This document shows positions 8,419-18,027 of a stretch of 64,000 nt of DNA, piece by piece. Source of the stretch: Pedobacter sp. MC2016-05 (GTDB lineage Bacteria; Bacteroidota; Bacteroidia; Sphingobacteriales; Sphingobacteriaceae). Both the position numbers and the translations under genes were made by a program. The stretch spans positions 186,001 through 250,000 of the forward strand of contig NZ_JAPIVT010000002.1 in assembly GCF_026239735.1 (NCBI RefSeq), written 5' to 3'. Each line of letters opens with the position of its first letter. Positions within the stretch are counted from its first letter, which is position 1. The notes below the pieces were generated by a model. It made no database searches and was not told the origin of the DNA. It worked only from the letters and a program-made list of their open reading frames with translations.

Positions 8419-9120
8419 TTATCGGCAATCTTTTGCTTGACCATACGTACTGATAGTCCTTTGGGATATAAAGGGAACACCCAAATCGGCCGACCTCAAG
8501 ATAAGTAAGGTACCCATAAAAAACATAAACCAGGGGATAAGTTTGTTGGTATTAAAGTGGATGTATTTCTTCAGAAAGATCCCGCCTAACGAAATCATAA
8601 GCATCAGTGGTGCGGTACCCAATCCAAAGAAGAACATAAAAGTACCACCAGATTTAATACTACCAGTATTTAAAGCAGTTGCAAGTGCTAGATAAACCAT
8701 CCCGCAGGGGATGATGCCATTAAGCATTCCGGCAAACAATCCCCACAATGGCAAATTGAATACTTTTCCCATAAGTCTGCTCAGCGGATTGAGCGCCTTT
8801 AACTGAAGCTTTGCGAACCTATTTCTGTAAACAGCATTAAACTGTAGCGCTGTAAATAAAATCAGTATACAACCGATTAAGATACTCAGCATTTTCTGAT
8901 CACTAAAAATGCGGATACTGCTCCCTAAAGCACCCACCAACAATCCTAACACAGTATACACGGCAATTCTGCCAAATTGGTACAACAAAAGCTGTAATCC
9001 ACTTTGAAAGAAATTCTGCTTCGCGAATGGCATACCCAGCATAATCGGCCCGCACATTACGGCGCAATGAAGGCTTCCGAAAAGTCCCATCAAAAATGCC
9101 AATGGTAAAAAATCCATCAT
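8419..9120 (-). CDS. sulfite exporter TauE/SafE-like membrane protein of the cbb3 assembly locus
   Basis: A 233-residue integral membrane protein with about six helices and the family's N-terminal motif GLFGSLHCAVMCGP and the mid-protein motif NGIIPCGMVY. The conserved cysteines sit near the membrane. Members coded next to ccoG and ccoH in Bacteroidota are thought to take part in copper supply or maturation of cbb3-type cytochrome oxidase, although they are often annotated as sulfite exporters. The start ATG overlaps the stop of the fixH-like gene by four bases, which indicates translational coupling. The oxidase genes that should lie upstream are missing. Confidence 0.85.
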   Translation of the reverse strand: MMDFLPLAFLMGLFGSLHCAVMCGPIMLGMPFAKQNFFQSGLQLLLYQFGRIAVYTVLGLLVGALGSSIRIFSDQKMLSILIGCILILFTALQFNAVYRNRFAKLQLKALNPLSRLMGKVFNLPLWGLFAGMLNGIIPCGMVYLALATALNTGSIKSGGTFMFFFGLGTAPLMLMISLGGIFLKKYIHFNTNKLIPWFMFFMGTLLILRSADLGVPFISQRTISTYGQAKDCR

Positions 9121-9545
9121 AGGGTGATGTTACTTTTAAACAGATAATCTTTGCCTGAGAAGTGCCACTGGAGGTTTAAAAACCACGTTCCCTTAGGCAT
9201 TTTAGTTTTATCAACCAGAATAAGATTCGCCGGCCCTGAGGTCCTTCCCTTTAACTTAACATCATCGTTGCTATTGGCAGGCCGCATTAAAACAAGATCG
9301 TATTGTGCACTATCTTTTACCTGAATGATAATCTGAGTTTTTGTAATGGTAATTTCCGGACTGGCATTATCGTCTATAACGTTCACTTTGGCATTGTATT
9401 CTGCATTATAATTGATTCCCTTTTCGTAATAATTTTCTTCTATCAAGGCATCTCTTCCGTGTACATGGAACATGTAGACTACCATCCCCCCAATAAACAT
9501 CATGAATGTAGGCATACCCAATACTATTTTTGTTCCCCAGTTCAT
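9117..9545 (-). CDS. ccoH: FixH/CcoH family protein
   Basis: A small single-span membrane protein of the FixH family, needed for assembly or stability of the cbb3 oxidase. It starts with MNWGTKIVLGM and one membrane helix (about residues 8-28), followed by a periplasmic domain with EENYYEKGINYNAEY and ending in WHFSGKDYLFKSNITL. I chose the ATG at 9545 because MNWGTK is the usual beginning in Bacteroidota. The frame stays open upstream to a GTG at 9581. It lies between the ccoG remnant and the TauE/SafE gene, the standard gene order. Confidence 0.88.
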   Translation of the reverse strand: MNWGTKIVLGMPTFMMFIGGMVVYMFHVHGRDALIEENYYEKGINYNAEYNAKVNVIDDNASPEITITKTQIIIQVKDSAQYDLVLMRPANSNDDVKLKGRTSGPANLILVDKTKMPKGTWFLNLQWHFSGKDYLFKSNITL

Positions 9546-9620
9546 ATCTCTTTTTTTAATTTTGAATGAGTAATTGTTCACATGTAATTATTATTTCCGA
9601 TCCTTCAACCACTCTCTAAT

Positions 9621-10577
9621 TCACTCATTCTCTATTTCAATTCCTTCCGGTTGCGCGAAAAAACTTGTAGTTGCTGTGCTTAAAACTTTGCCATTTGCAA
9701 TAATTTCAAAAACGGCATCGGTTTTATATTTTTTAATGGCATTATTTTTCCTGATCAGAAAAAAAGTAAGGTGTACCGAGCCTTCTTTTGGTAAAAGATC
9801 AGCTTTTTGGATGAAACTAATTTTGTCTCCCTTTTCCTTCGATCTGAAAGTAAACTTTACAGCCTTATTGGTTTTGTTGATCAGCTCTGCATTATAAAGA
9901 TTGCTCGTTTTATCTGCTCCCCTACTCTGGTATAAAGTACCACTTGCTCTCAATACCGTGGTCTGGATATCTTCTCTTTTATAGATCAGTGAAGAAAAAA
10001 CCATCATTACCACAAACAGTACCGCAGCGTAACCGTAAGATTTTAAGCCAATTTTATAGGGTTTACGTTCGTTAATAAAATCCTGATTGAAGAAACCGAT
10101 CAGATTTTTAGGTCTGTTTATTTTAATCTTTACCTCTTTACATGAATCGATACAGGCAGTACATTTTACACATTCGAGCTGTGTACCTTCGCGAATATCG
10201 ATACCCGTTGGGCAAACCTGCACGCAAAGTCCACAATCTATACAGTCGCCGGCTGTTAATTCATCAGCATTTTTTTGAAGATGACCACGTGGTTCGCCCC
10301 TGGCAAAATCATAGGCTACCACCAAACTTTGATTATCTAACAAAACGCCCTGTAACCTACCATACGGACAGATTACCGTACACACCACTTCGCGTACATA
10401 GGTAAATACCCCATAGAATATAAATGTAAATAGCCAGATGGATACAAAGCCCGAAATATGGCCTGAGACGGGCCCCACTATAATTTTAAGGAGTACATCC
10501 GAGCTGATCATGTATGCCAAAAAAGTATTAGCAATGGCAAACGTACAGACAGGCTTTTGGAATGCAGGGCTGGACAA
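9621..10577 (-). pseudogene. ccoG: CcoG (FixG/RdxA) cytochrome oxidase accessory protein, 5'-truncated
   Basis: CcoG is a membrane-bound ferredoxin-type protein that helps reduce copper for cbb3 oxidase assembly. This copy keeps IANTFLAYM and the following membrane helices, EVVCTVICPYGRLQGVLLD, both 4Fe-4S clusters (CIDCGLCVQVCPTGID and CVKCTACIDSC), another membrane helix and the C-terminal Ig-like domain. It lacks roughly the first 150 residues of a protein that normally has about 460-480. These would hold the first helices and the FCGWLCPQ motif. Homology fades around 10545-10575, and the first possible start there is a TTG. It is probably inactive, although the downstream genes are intact. 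Confidence 0.85.
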
Positions 10578-10909
10578 ACCAACTTATTTTACCCCATCCC
10601 ACCAATCTTTAATTATTTGTAAACATATTAATAAACAGGGTTTTATGAAGAAAATATTTTTGGTGAGAAGGAGTCAATTGGCTTCGGTTTATCCATCATA
10701 CATGTTACGCCCCAGTTTCGAGTCGAAAGAAGAGGTTTGGGTTTTGAAATCTTTGCGAAGATTTTTTACTTGGAGTTTTAAATACTCAATAGGTGTCATA
10801 ATACATTCCTGTTTAGACCTACTTAGTTATCCTTGGTATCTGCGTTCGTAATCTTGTTTGGATAATAAGTGCACAAACCAATTCATTTGACCCCTTTCTG
10901 CCAATTCAC
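10573..10909. repeat. pair of imperfect direct repeats about 300 bp apart
   Basis: The segments starting ACAAACCAA at about 10574 and at about 10873 match at roughly 26 of 33 positions (shared pattern ACAAACCAA, ATTT, ACCCC, CCAAT). The left copy lies right at the break in ccoG and the right copy lies upstream of a small gene fragment. They may be paired operators or the borders of a lost insertion. Function unknown. Confidence 0.4.
10689..10799 (-). pseudogene. short ORF, likely N-terminal remnant of a small conserved protein
   Basis: This codes for 36 residues beginning MTPIEYLKLQVKNLRKDF. It resembles the start of a roughly 90-residue uncharacterised protein that I recall from Sphingobacteria. 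The frame stops early after NMYDG. It lies in the noncoding gap upstream of the broken ccoG gene, flanked by the imperfect repeats. Assignment is from memory and weak. Confidence 0.35.
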
Positions 10910-11137
10910 TAAAATGCAGTCAAGCAAAACTTTACAGCAAATTTATTCCCAGTGAAACCTTATATTCCTAAATTTTAGTCATCAAAAGCCGATAAACCAG
11001 TTTGGTCAAATATCTTGATGTTCATCACTTTTTACCAACAAGTTATATATGTCAAATTAGATTTACCTTCAAATGTCTGAGATGGAAATTTCAAGGTTTT
11101 GAATCAATTTGTAATTATATTCGGCATCGCAGAATTT
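10910..11137. promoter_or_regulatory. leader region of the FecI-type sigma gene
   Basis: About 230 bases without coding potential, AT-rich, upstream of the sigma gene at 11138. It must contain that gene's promoter. I could not place a clear Bacteroidota -7 (TAnnTTTG) element with confidence. Confidence 0.35.
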
Positions 11138-11731
11138 ATGTTTTCTTACTCAAAGTTATCGGATAATGATCTTCTTTCGCTTCTAAATGAAGGGAATGAA
11201 CTTTCTTTTTCTGAAATTTACAATCGTTACTGGGAAAAAATGTATTCATATTCGATTCGTTTAACGAAATCACAGGAAGAATCTGCAGACATTGTTCAAG
11301 AGATATTTATTTCTTTATGGAACAGAAGATTGGATTTAGCAGTCAAAGGAAGTCTGGCTTCATATCTGATCAAAAGCGCTAGAAACTTAAGTCTCCGCTA
11401 CATCGAGCGGAATATTCACCAAACTGACTTTGCCGAAAAAATTAGCGAATTTACTGCCGACACCAGCCTGAATATTGAAGAAAGCATTTCTATAAAAGAA
11501 CTGGAAAAACAAATTGAGCTTGGAATTAGCAAACTTCCAAAAAAAATGAAGGAAGTTTATATTTTAAGCCGTGACGAGCAATTATCCTACCGGGAAATAG
11601 CAGTAAAATTAGAAATTAGTGAAGGAACCGTGAAAAAACAGATTCATAATTCACTAAAAATCATTGCCGAATCTTTAAATGGCAAGCTTTCGTTAGCGAT
11701 AACAGCATTGTTTCTTCAACTTTTGAAATAA
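11138..11731 (+). CDS. FecI-type ECF sigma factor
   Basis: An ECF sigma factor of the Bacteroidota cell-surface signalling type (about 197 aa from the ATG at 11138; a longer frame with a TTG at 11099 is less likely). Region 2 shows FSEIYNRYWEKMYSYSIRLT and ADIVQEIFISLWNRR. Region 4 shows LPKKMKEVYILSRDEQLSYREIA with the HTH ISEGTVKKQIHNSLK. It precedes a FecR-like anti-sigma gene and a SusC gene with an STN signalling domain, so it should be released when the cognate SusC binds its substrate and should activate the downstream SusC/SusD operon. Confidence 0.93.
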   Translation: MFSYSKLSDNDLLSLLNEGNELSFSEIYNRYWEKMYSYSIRLTKSQEESADIVQEIFISLWNRRLDLAVKGSLASYLIKSARNLSLRYIERNIHQTDFAEKISEFTADTSLNIEESISIKELEKQIELGISKLPKKMKEVYILSRDEQLSYREIAVKLEISEGTVKKQIHNSLKIIAESLNGKLSLAITALFLQLLK

Positions 11732-11830
11732 AAATCCATTTAGCCAATTTTTTTTTTAAAAATAAATCTACCACCAAAGACCCTTTTTTGGAATACATAT
11801 TATATCATCCCTACATTTTTTTTGAAAACT

Positions 11831-12985
11831 ATGAAAAACCATCACATTAGAACATTATTGCAAAAATATCTGGATGGGAAGACCAGTGCGAAAGAGAACT
11901 ATTTGGTGGATTCTTTCATAGAAGACCAATTGTTGTCAAATTCATGGAATATCTCAGCGGAAGAAAAAAAAATGCTTGGTGCAGATTTAAAAAATAAAAT
12001 TGATCAAAAATTATCAGCTGATAGAAGCGATGGCTTAAAAAATAAAAATCTGTCAAATCAAAAAGGGAGAAAATTATGGCCAATCATTGCCGCTGCGGCA
12101 ATGATCACCATCATTAGTTTAACAGCGCTTTATTTCATCAAAATAAAAAAACAAGGGCTCGAAGTAAAGTTTACAACTGATATCAAACCTGGTAAGAATC
12201 AAGCGCTACTGACTTTAGCAGATGGAAGAAAAATTAATCTCTCTAACAGTATTAATGGAGAACTGGCCAATGTTGACGGAATAAGTGTAAAAAAGACCGA
12301 GAATGGCGAACTGGTTTTTTCCATTGCAAAATCCATTTATCCGAAAAAGCCAGATCAGCAGAATATGGTGGAAACTCCTTTAGGTGGCCAGTACAAGGTG
12401 AACTTGGCTGATGGAACCCGAGTGTGGCTGAACGCCGGAACAACGTTGAAATTTCCCAACCAATTTAACGGATCGAGACGTACAGTGGAACTAGATGGTG
12501 AAGCTTATTTCGAAGTAGCAAAAGATCATGCCCACCCATTTTGGGTTAAAAGCGGTTCACAAAATGTTAAAGTTTTAGGAACCCATTTCAATATAAGCAA
12601 TTACAGGAACGAGCCACATATTAAAACGACTCTTCTTGAAGGTTCCATCAAACTAGATAACGGCTACATTCAAAAATTAATTGAACCGGGTGAACAGGCC
12701 ACTTTAACTGGTAATGCCTTTGAAGTAAAGTCCGTTGATCCTGCCCTGGTAGTAGACTGGAAAAACGGAGAGTTCCGCTTTAAGAATGAAAATCTTAAAA
12801 GCATTTTTCGTAAGCTTTCCAGGTGGTATGATGTTGACTTTATCCTGGAAAATCGCAGCACGCAGCTGCCAAATTTCACTGGCTCAGTATCTCGTTTCGA
12901 TCAGATATCAGTGATACTCAAAATGCTGGAAGAAACGGGTAATGTGAAATTCCATATCAACGGAAAGGTCATTACCGTAAAATAA
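11831..12985 (+). CDS. FecR-family anti-sigma factor
   Basis: A single-span inner-membrane regulator of about 384 aa. The cytoplasmic N-terminus (HHIRTLLQKYLDGKTSAKEN) would hold the sigma factor. One membrane helix lies at LWPIIAAAAMITIISLTALY. The periplasmic FecR domain follows (TPLGGQYKVNLADGTRVWLN, then VELDGEAYFEVAKDHAHPF), and the C-terminal DUF4974 domain ends the protein (FRFKNENLKSIFRKLSRWYD). I chose the ATG at 11831 over the TTG at 11822. It lies 100 bases after the sigma gene and before SusC, the usual FecI-FecR-SusC order. Confidence 0.93.
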   Translation: MKNHHIRTLLQKYLDGKTSAKENYLVDSFIEDQLLSNSWNISAEEKKMLGADLKNKIDQKLSADRSDGLKNKNLSNQKGRKLWPIIAAAAMITIISLTALYFIKIKKQGLEVKFTTDIKPGKNQALLTLADGRKINLSNSINGELANVDGISVKKTENGELVFSIAKSIYPKKPDQQNMVETPLGGQYKVNLADGTRVWLNAGTTLKFPNQFNGSRRTVELDGEAYFEVAKDHAHPFWVKSGSQNVKVLGTHFNISNYRNEPHIKTTLLEGSIKLDNGYIQKLIEPGEQATLTGNAFEVKSVDPALVVDWKNGEFRFKNENLKSIFRKLSRWYDVDFILENRSTQLPNFTGSVSRFDQISVILKMLEETGNVKFHINGKVITVK

Positions 12986-13106
12986 CAGGATGACTTTAGG
13001 ACTAACCAACCTAAATACCAATACATTAATCAACTAAATAAACCAAAACATGAAAAAAGAAGTACCTCCACCGCGTTAATGAATCAAAGGGTTTAGAAGA
13101 AAAAAC

Positions 13107-13133
13107 CATGAACGTGTTACCAGCACGTCCATG
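13107..13133 (+). promoter_or_regulatory. hairpin in the SusC leader
   Basis: CATGAACGTG and CACGTCCATG can pair with one mismatch across a 7-base loop. It lies about 70 bases before the SusC start, in a 220-base leader that also holds a 9-codon ORF (13049-13078). No T run follows, so it is not a typical terminator. It may affect translation or stability of the susC mRNA. Confidence 0.35.
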
Positions 13134-13205
13134 GCAATATCTGAGTTAACCCTATAAAAACAAATTACAAGTTCCATTTACGCATTAACCCAAACAAACG
13201 AAAAT

Positions 13206-16200
13206 ATGAATTTTAATTCCTTTAACCAAGGAAGGCATTTGATGCGCCTACCAAAAAAAATCATGCTTATCATGAAGCTTACCATTGTTTTCATGGCCAC
13301 CATCATCTTAAATGTTAGCGGCAGCAGCTTCGCACAGAAACTCACCCTTTATGGAAAAAGCGTGAAGATAGATCAATTGTTCAAAGAAGTAGAGAAACAG
13401 ACCCATTACCGAATTCTATATGCGACGAATATTCTTAATGATGCTGCGACGATAAATGTGAATTTTAGAAATGCGCCACTAGATCAGGTACTTAACTATG
13501 TCCTAAAAAACAAATCTTTAACCTATACCATTGAACGTAATACCATATTAATCAAAAAGGCTGAACCTTCTTTTTTTGATCAGATCAGTGCTGTTTTTTC
13601 CAGTGGAAGATTTAATGGAAGAATTGTTGATGAAAATAAAAATCCCCTTGTAGGCGCTACAGTTACGGTTAAAGGAACCAAAAGATATGCCATAACGGGT
13701 TCAACAGGTTCCTTCATACTTGACCTGGAAGAAAATGATGTATTGGTGATCTCCTATATTGGCTATGAAACAAAAGAACTCCGGATATCACAGAGCATAT
13801 TACAAAGTGGGGTGGCTAGTCTGCTTGACATCAGCTTAAATGTTTCTGCAGCTGCCTTGGATCAGGTTCAGGTTATTGGTTACGGAACCACCACAAAAAG
13901 AAACAATACCGGATCGGTAAGTTCCATTACTGCCGAAGATATTGGTAAACAAACTATAGAAAACCCATTATTAGCTTTACAAGGCAGGATATCTGGTGTT
14001 CAGATTACTCAGGACAATGGCTTGCCGGGAGCTGGCGTAAGGATGAATATCCGAGGAGCATATTCTGGATTATCAGGTGCCGGATTCATTCCACTTTACG
14101 TGATTGACGGAGTACCCTTTACGCTTTTTAATGGTGCTCAGCCCGCCTCAGATAACCTTAATGCCAATGGATTTTCTTCGGCAAATGGTGCGGTAAGTCC
14201 TTTTAGTATGATTGCCCCGGAAGATATCGAACGCATTGATATCCTCAAAGATGCTGACGCAACTGCGATTTATGGTTCACGCGGCTCAAACGGCGTTGTA
14301 CTGATCACGACAAAAAAAGGAAATAAAGGTAAAACCGCCTATAATTTTAATCTCAATAGCGGGGTTTCTAATGTGTCAAACTATATTCCGATGATGAATA
14401 CCCAGGAATACCTCACCATGCGGAGGGCTGCTTTTGCAAAAGCAGGCGTTACACCAACCGCCGCAAATGCGTTGGATCTGGTGAGCTGGGATCAAAGTGC
14501 CTATACCGACTGGCAGAAATACTTCATCGGCCACACCGCACAAACCACGAATTTAACAGGCTCAGTATCCGGAGGGAATGCCCAAAATTCATTTCTTTTT
14601 TCTTCAACCTACCGCAAACAGGGTACCGTTTATGGTGGTGATTTCGGCGCGACAACTTTCTCTGGAAGGCTTAATGCAGGCCACAAAAGCATTGATGGAA
14701 GATTCAGCATTGATGGCTCTGTGAATTATGCCTATATGAAAAATCTTCTCCCCAATACTGACTTAAGCGGTATATATGCCCTGGCTCCTAATTACCCGCT
14801 GTATAATGCCAACGGAACATTAAACTGGACATCCACCAGCCCGCTTTCCTATGATCCTAAAAGAACTACTGCCCAAACGAGCAATTTATTCACCAATGTG
14901 AATATATCATATAAAATTCTGAATAATCTCTTGGTACGGGCCAATCTGGGTTATACCTCCACCAGGCTCAAGCAGCAGCAGATCGATCCGGCAAGTTCTC
15001 AAAACCCTGCTAACTCACAAGTTAGCACGTTAAGATTTGCGGATAATAATAACGACAATTACATTGTTGAACCCCAAGCAGTTTACAACACCAAAATTGG
15101 TGAGGGCAATCTTGAGGTGCTGGTGGGAACGACCTTCCAGAAGACAAATGCGACAGGTATTTCCCTCAGCGGAACTGGATATAATAACGAAGCATTGCTT
15201 TATACGTTAACCGGTGCCTCTGCAGTTACCACCTCCTCAAATGCTAGCAGTATTTATAAGTACAATGCAGTCTTTGGCCGATTAAATTACAATTGGAAAG
15301 GCACATACATCATAGATGGAACTTTTCGCAGAGATGGCTCGTCACGCTTTGGTGCAAATAACAGGTTTGGAAATTTTGGCGCCGTAGGGGCATCCTGGAT
15401 TTTCACTCAAGAAGAATTTTTAAAAAATATAACCTTCCTGAGTTTCGGTAAATTAAGGGCAAGTTACGGGATTACCGGAAACGATCAGATTCCTAATTTT
15501 CAATACCTGGGTCTTTATTCCACCTCGGGTTCCGCTTATAACTACAATGGTGCAACAACGATTATCCCATCAAACATAGAAAATCCCAACCTGAAATGGG
15601 AAACCAATAAAAAGCTTGACATTGCCATAGAGCTTGGCTTTCTCAAAGACAGGATATTTTTAAAAGCAGATTATTACCGCAACAGGGTTTCCAATCTGTT
15701 GAATTTTATCACCACCCCTTCTCAGATCGGTACAACGGGATATACCGCTAACCTTGATGCGACTATCGAGAACAAAGGTTTTGAGTTCGAGCTGACTACC
15801 ATTAATTTGTCATCAGGAGATTTCAAATGGACTACCAATATAAATCTCAGTATTTTAAGAAATAAGCTTGTTAAATTTGACAATCTTGCAAACACTTCTT
15901 ATGCAAGCACCTATGTTGTGGGCCAACCAACAGATATCAGGAGATTTTATCAATATACAGGCGTCAACCCCACTACAGGGCTGGCAACTTTTCAGGATCT
16001 GAACGGAGACGGCCTGATCAGTTTTGCGGCTGACCGTTACATCGGCGATTATGGCCATCCTTATTTCGGGGGCATGAATAACAGCATTAGCTATAAAAGC
16101 CTTTCACTTGACTTTATGTTCCAGTATAATCACCGCTACGGCATCCTGAATTCTACGCTCGGTTTTAATCCGCCTGGAATTAATTATACCAACCAAAGTA

Positions 16201-16565
16201 CCGCGCTGCTGGATCGCTGGACAGCAGTAGGCGATAATGCCCTTTTCCCGGCCGCTTCAGTGGTTAACGATGCATCTTATAGCAATCTAGCCTCATCAGA
16301 CGTGAACTGGGGAGATGCTTCCTTTCTTAAACTAAAAACTGTAAGCGTGAACTATAATTTTTCTAAGGCATTGACCAGCAGACTGAAGCTGTCCAATCTC
16401 AGTGTTTATATTCAGGGACAAAACCTGTACACGTGGGCCAAGCAGAAGTATACTTACGATCCTGAATCTACCGTACCTGGTACAGGTCCGGGACTTGGAA
16501 CCGGTCAATATATTGCAGCGCCGCAATTGCGTACAATCGTATTTGGTTTAAACTGTTCATTTTAA
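13206..16565 (+). CDS. SusC/RagA-family TonB-dependent transporter with STN domain
   Basis: An outer-membrane transporter of 1,119 aa. It has a signal sequence (about 1-45), an STN secretin/TonB domain (about 46-115, KIDQLFKEVEKQTHYRILY), a carboxypeptidase-like regulatory domain (about 135-215, FNGRIVDENKNPLVGATVTV), a plug with the SusC signature (QVIGYGTTTKRNNTGSVSSI and DILKDADATAIYGSRGSNGV) and a 22-strand barrel. The STN domain signals to the FecR protein encoded just upstream. It imports a substrate together with the SusD lipoprotein encoded 11 bases downstream. No glycoside hydrolase follows. A thioredoxin-like protein does, so the substrate may not be a polysaccharide. Confidence 0.95.
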   Translation: MNFNSFNQGRHLMRLPKKIMLIMKLTIVFMATIILNVSGSSFAQKLTLYGKSVKIDQLFKEVEKQTHYRILYATNILNDAATINVNFRNAPLDQVLNYVLKNKSLTYTIERNTILIKKAEPSFFDQISAVFSSGRFNGRIVDENKNPLVGATVTVKGTKRYAITGSTGSFILDLEENDVLVISYIGYETKELRISQSILQSGVASLLDISLNVSAAALDQVQVIGYGTTTKRNNTGSVSSITAEDIGKQTIENPLLALQGRISGVQITQDNGLPGAGVRMNIRGAYSGLSGAGFIPLYVIDGVPFTLFNGAQPASDNLNANGFSSANGAVSPFSMIAPEDIERIDILKDADATAIYGSRGSNGVVLITTKKGNKGKTAYNFNLNSGVSNVSNYIPMMNTQEYLTMRRAAFAKAGVTPTAANALDLVSWDQSAYTDWQKYFIGHTAQTTNLTGSVSGGNAQNSFLFSSTYRKQGTVYGGDFGATTFSGRLNAGHKSIDGRFSIDGSVNYAYMKNLLPNTDLSGIYALAPNYPLYNANGTLNWTSTSPLSYDPKRTTAQTSNLFTNVNISYKILNNLLVRANLGYTSTRLKQQQIDPASSQNPANSQVSTLRFADNNNDNYIVEPQAVYNTKIGEGNLEVLVGTTFQKTNATGISLSGTGYNNEALLYTLTGASAVTTSSNASSIYKYNAVFGRLNYNWKGTYIIDGTFRRDGSSRFGANNRFGNFGAVGASWIFTQEEFLKNITFLSFGKLRASYGITGNDQIPNFQYLGLYSTSGSAYNYNGATTIIPSNIENPNLKWETNKKLDIAIELGFLKDRIFLKADYYRNRVSNLLNFITTPSQIGTTGYTANLDATIENKGFEFELTTINLSSGDFKWTTNINLSILRNKLVKFDNLANTSYASTYVVGQPTDIRRFYQYTGVNPTTGLATFQDLNGDGLISFAADRYIGDYGHPYFGGMNNSISYKSLSLDFMFQYNHRYGILNSTLGFNPPGINYTNQSTALLDRWTAVGDNALFPAASVVNDASYSNLASSDVNWGDASFLKLKTVSVNYNFSKALTSRLKLSNLSVYIQGQNLYTWAKQKYTYDPESTVPGTGPGLGTGQYIAAPQLRTIVFGLNCSF

Positions 16566-16576
16566 TTAATAGCCTT

Positions 16577-17962
16577 ATGAAAATTAATATTATCCCATTC
16601 AAAAATATAGTGCTGCCGGCTTTGCTTATCCTTTCTTTTGCCTCTTGCAAGAAGTTTGTTGAAGCAGACCTGGCCACCAACCTGATTTCAAAGGAAGATG
16701 CCTTTGCAACCGATGCTTCGGCGACAAGTGCCACTTTATCTCTTTATTCTTATTTCCCTACCATTCAGGCGATTCAATACCAGAGCTGGTTGGGAGGCTT
16801 ATCTTCTGATGAGCTACAAAACACCACGGCTAATGCAGAGCTGATACAATATTCACAGAATGTGGTTGCAACCACTAATTCTTTTTATCAGTTTATCTGG
16901 AATTATCCCTACCAAGTGATTAGAGAGTCTAACCTAATCATTGACGGAGTGAATAGATCTACTGGGATTTCCCCGGCAGTAAGAAGCCAGCTGACCGGTG
17001 AAGCTAAGTTTTTCAGGGCATTGATGTACTTTAACATGGTAAATTGTTTTGGGGGCATTCCCATTACTTCTGATGTTAGCGAATTGAACAATTCATTTAC
17101 ACCAAGAGCTACCCTGGCAGAGAATTACATGCTCATTATTGCAGACCTGAGAGATGCGCAGAATCTCTTGCCGGAATCCTATACGGGAACGGCCAGCTTA
17201 AAGGTCCGTGCCAATAAATGGGCTGCAACTGCGCTACTTGCAAAAGTCTATCTCTATAATCGAGATTACGTGAATGCGGAAGCAGAAGCGGGAAAAGTAA
17301 TCAGCTCAGGAACCTACACGATGGCTACACTTGGTAATGCATTTATTACAAGCAGCCCAGAAACAATTTTACAACTGGCTACCCTATTCGGGGCTTCGGG
17401 TTTTACCTCCTATCGCACCACCAGCTCTGCGAATAATGTTGCTCCTCCGGCCTATGTGTTAAACAACAGTTTCACAAGGGACTTTGAACTGAATGATAAC
17501 CGAAAAACATCCTGGGTTGATTCTACTACCTTCAACGCTGTAAAATACTATAGAATTAATAAATACAAAGTTCAAACAGCAACCGCAGCAACCTTAGGTA
17601 ATGAATACACAGTTTTGTTTCGTTTAGGAGAACTCTACCTAATACGTGCTGAAGCTAGGGCACAACAAAATAATATTGCTGGTTCACAAAACGATTTGAA
17701 TGTGATCCGAACAAGGGCAGGACTTGCCAATACACCGGCAGTAACTCAGACCGGTTTACTAGCAGCGATAGCGAGAGAAAGAAAGCTGGAGCTTTTTGGA
17801 GAATATGGAAACAGGTGGTTTGATTTAAAAAGGACAGCAACAGCAGATGCCGTTCTTGGTCCAATAAAGTCTACTTATCGCTCAACGTCCCAGCTCTTCC
17901 CAATTCCCGCAGCCCAAATTTTATTAAATGCCAATTTAACCCAGAACCCAGGATATAACTAA
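16577..17962 (+). CDS. SusD/RagB-family surface lipoprotein
   Basis: A substrate-binding lipoprotein that forms the lid over the partner SusC transporter. It has 461 residues and an N-terminal lipobox (LLILSFASCKKF), so the mature protein is anchored by Cys near residue 23 and exported to the cell surface. Typical SusD features are the TPR-like helices (EAKFFRALMYFNMVNCFGGI), a C-terminal YLIRAEARAQQNN segment, and the ERKLELFGEYGNRWFDLKRT motif before the TQNPGYN end. It lies 11 bases after SusC and is certainly cotranscribed with it. The ligand cannot be read from sequence. Confidence 0.95.
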   Translation: MKINIIPFKNIVLPALLILSFASCKKFVEADLATNLISKEDAFATDASATSATLSLYSYFPTIQAIQYQSWLGGLSSDELQNTTANAELIQYSQNVVATTNSFYQFIWNYPYQVIRESNLIIDGVNRSTGISPAVRSQLTGEAKFFRALMYFNMVNCFGGIPITSDVSELNNSFTPRATLAENYMLIIADLRDAQNLLPESYTGTASLKVRANKWAATALLAKVYLYNRDYVNAEAEAGKVISSGTYTMATLGNAFITSSPETILQLATLFGASGFTSYRTTSSANNVAPPAYVLNNSFTRDFELNDNRKTSWVDSTTFNAVKYYRINKYKVQTATAATLGNEYTVLFRLGELYLIRAEARAQQNNIAGSQNDLNVIRTRAGLANTPAVTQTGLLAAIARERKLELFGEYGNRWFDLKRTATADAVLGPIKSTYRSTSQLFPIPAAQILLNANLTQNPGYN

Positions 17963-18027
17963 CCCGTTTGCTCATATCACTACATTATTAATGCAGAGTG
18001 GTATGAGCAAATATTAAATATGTTAAT

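Noticed and set aside
13049..13078. Nine-codon leader ORF before SusC as an attenuator peptide
   Set aside because: No regulatory codon pattern and no terminator/antiterminator pair could be drawn; only the hairpin is noted.
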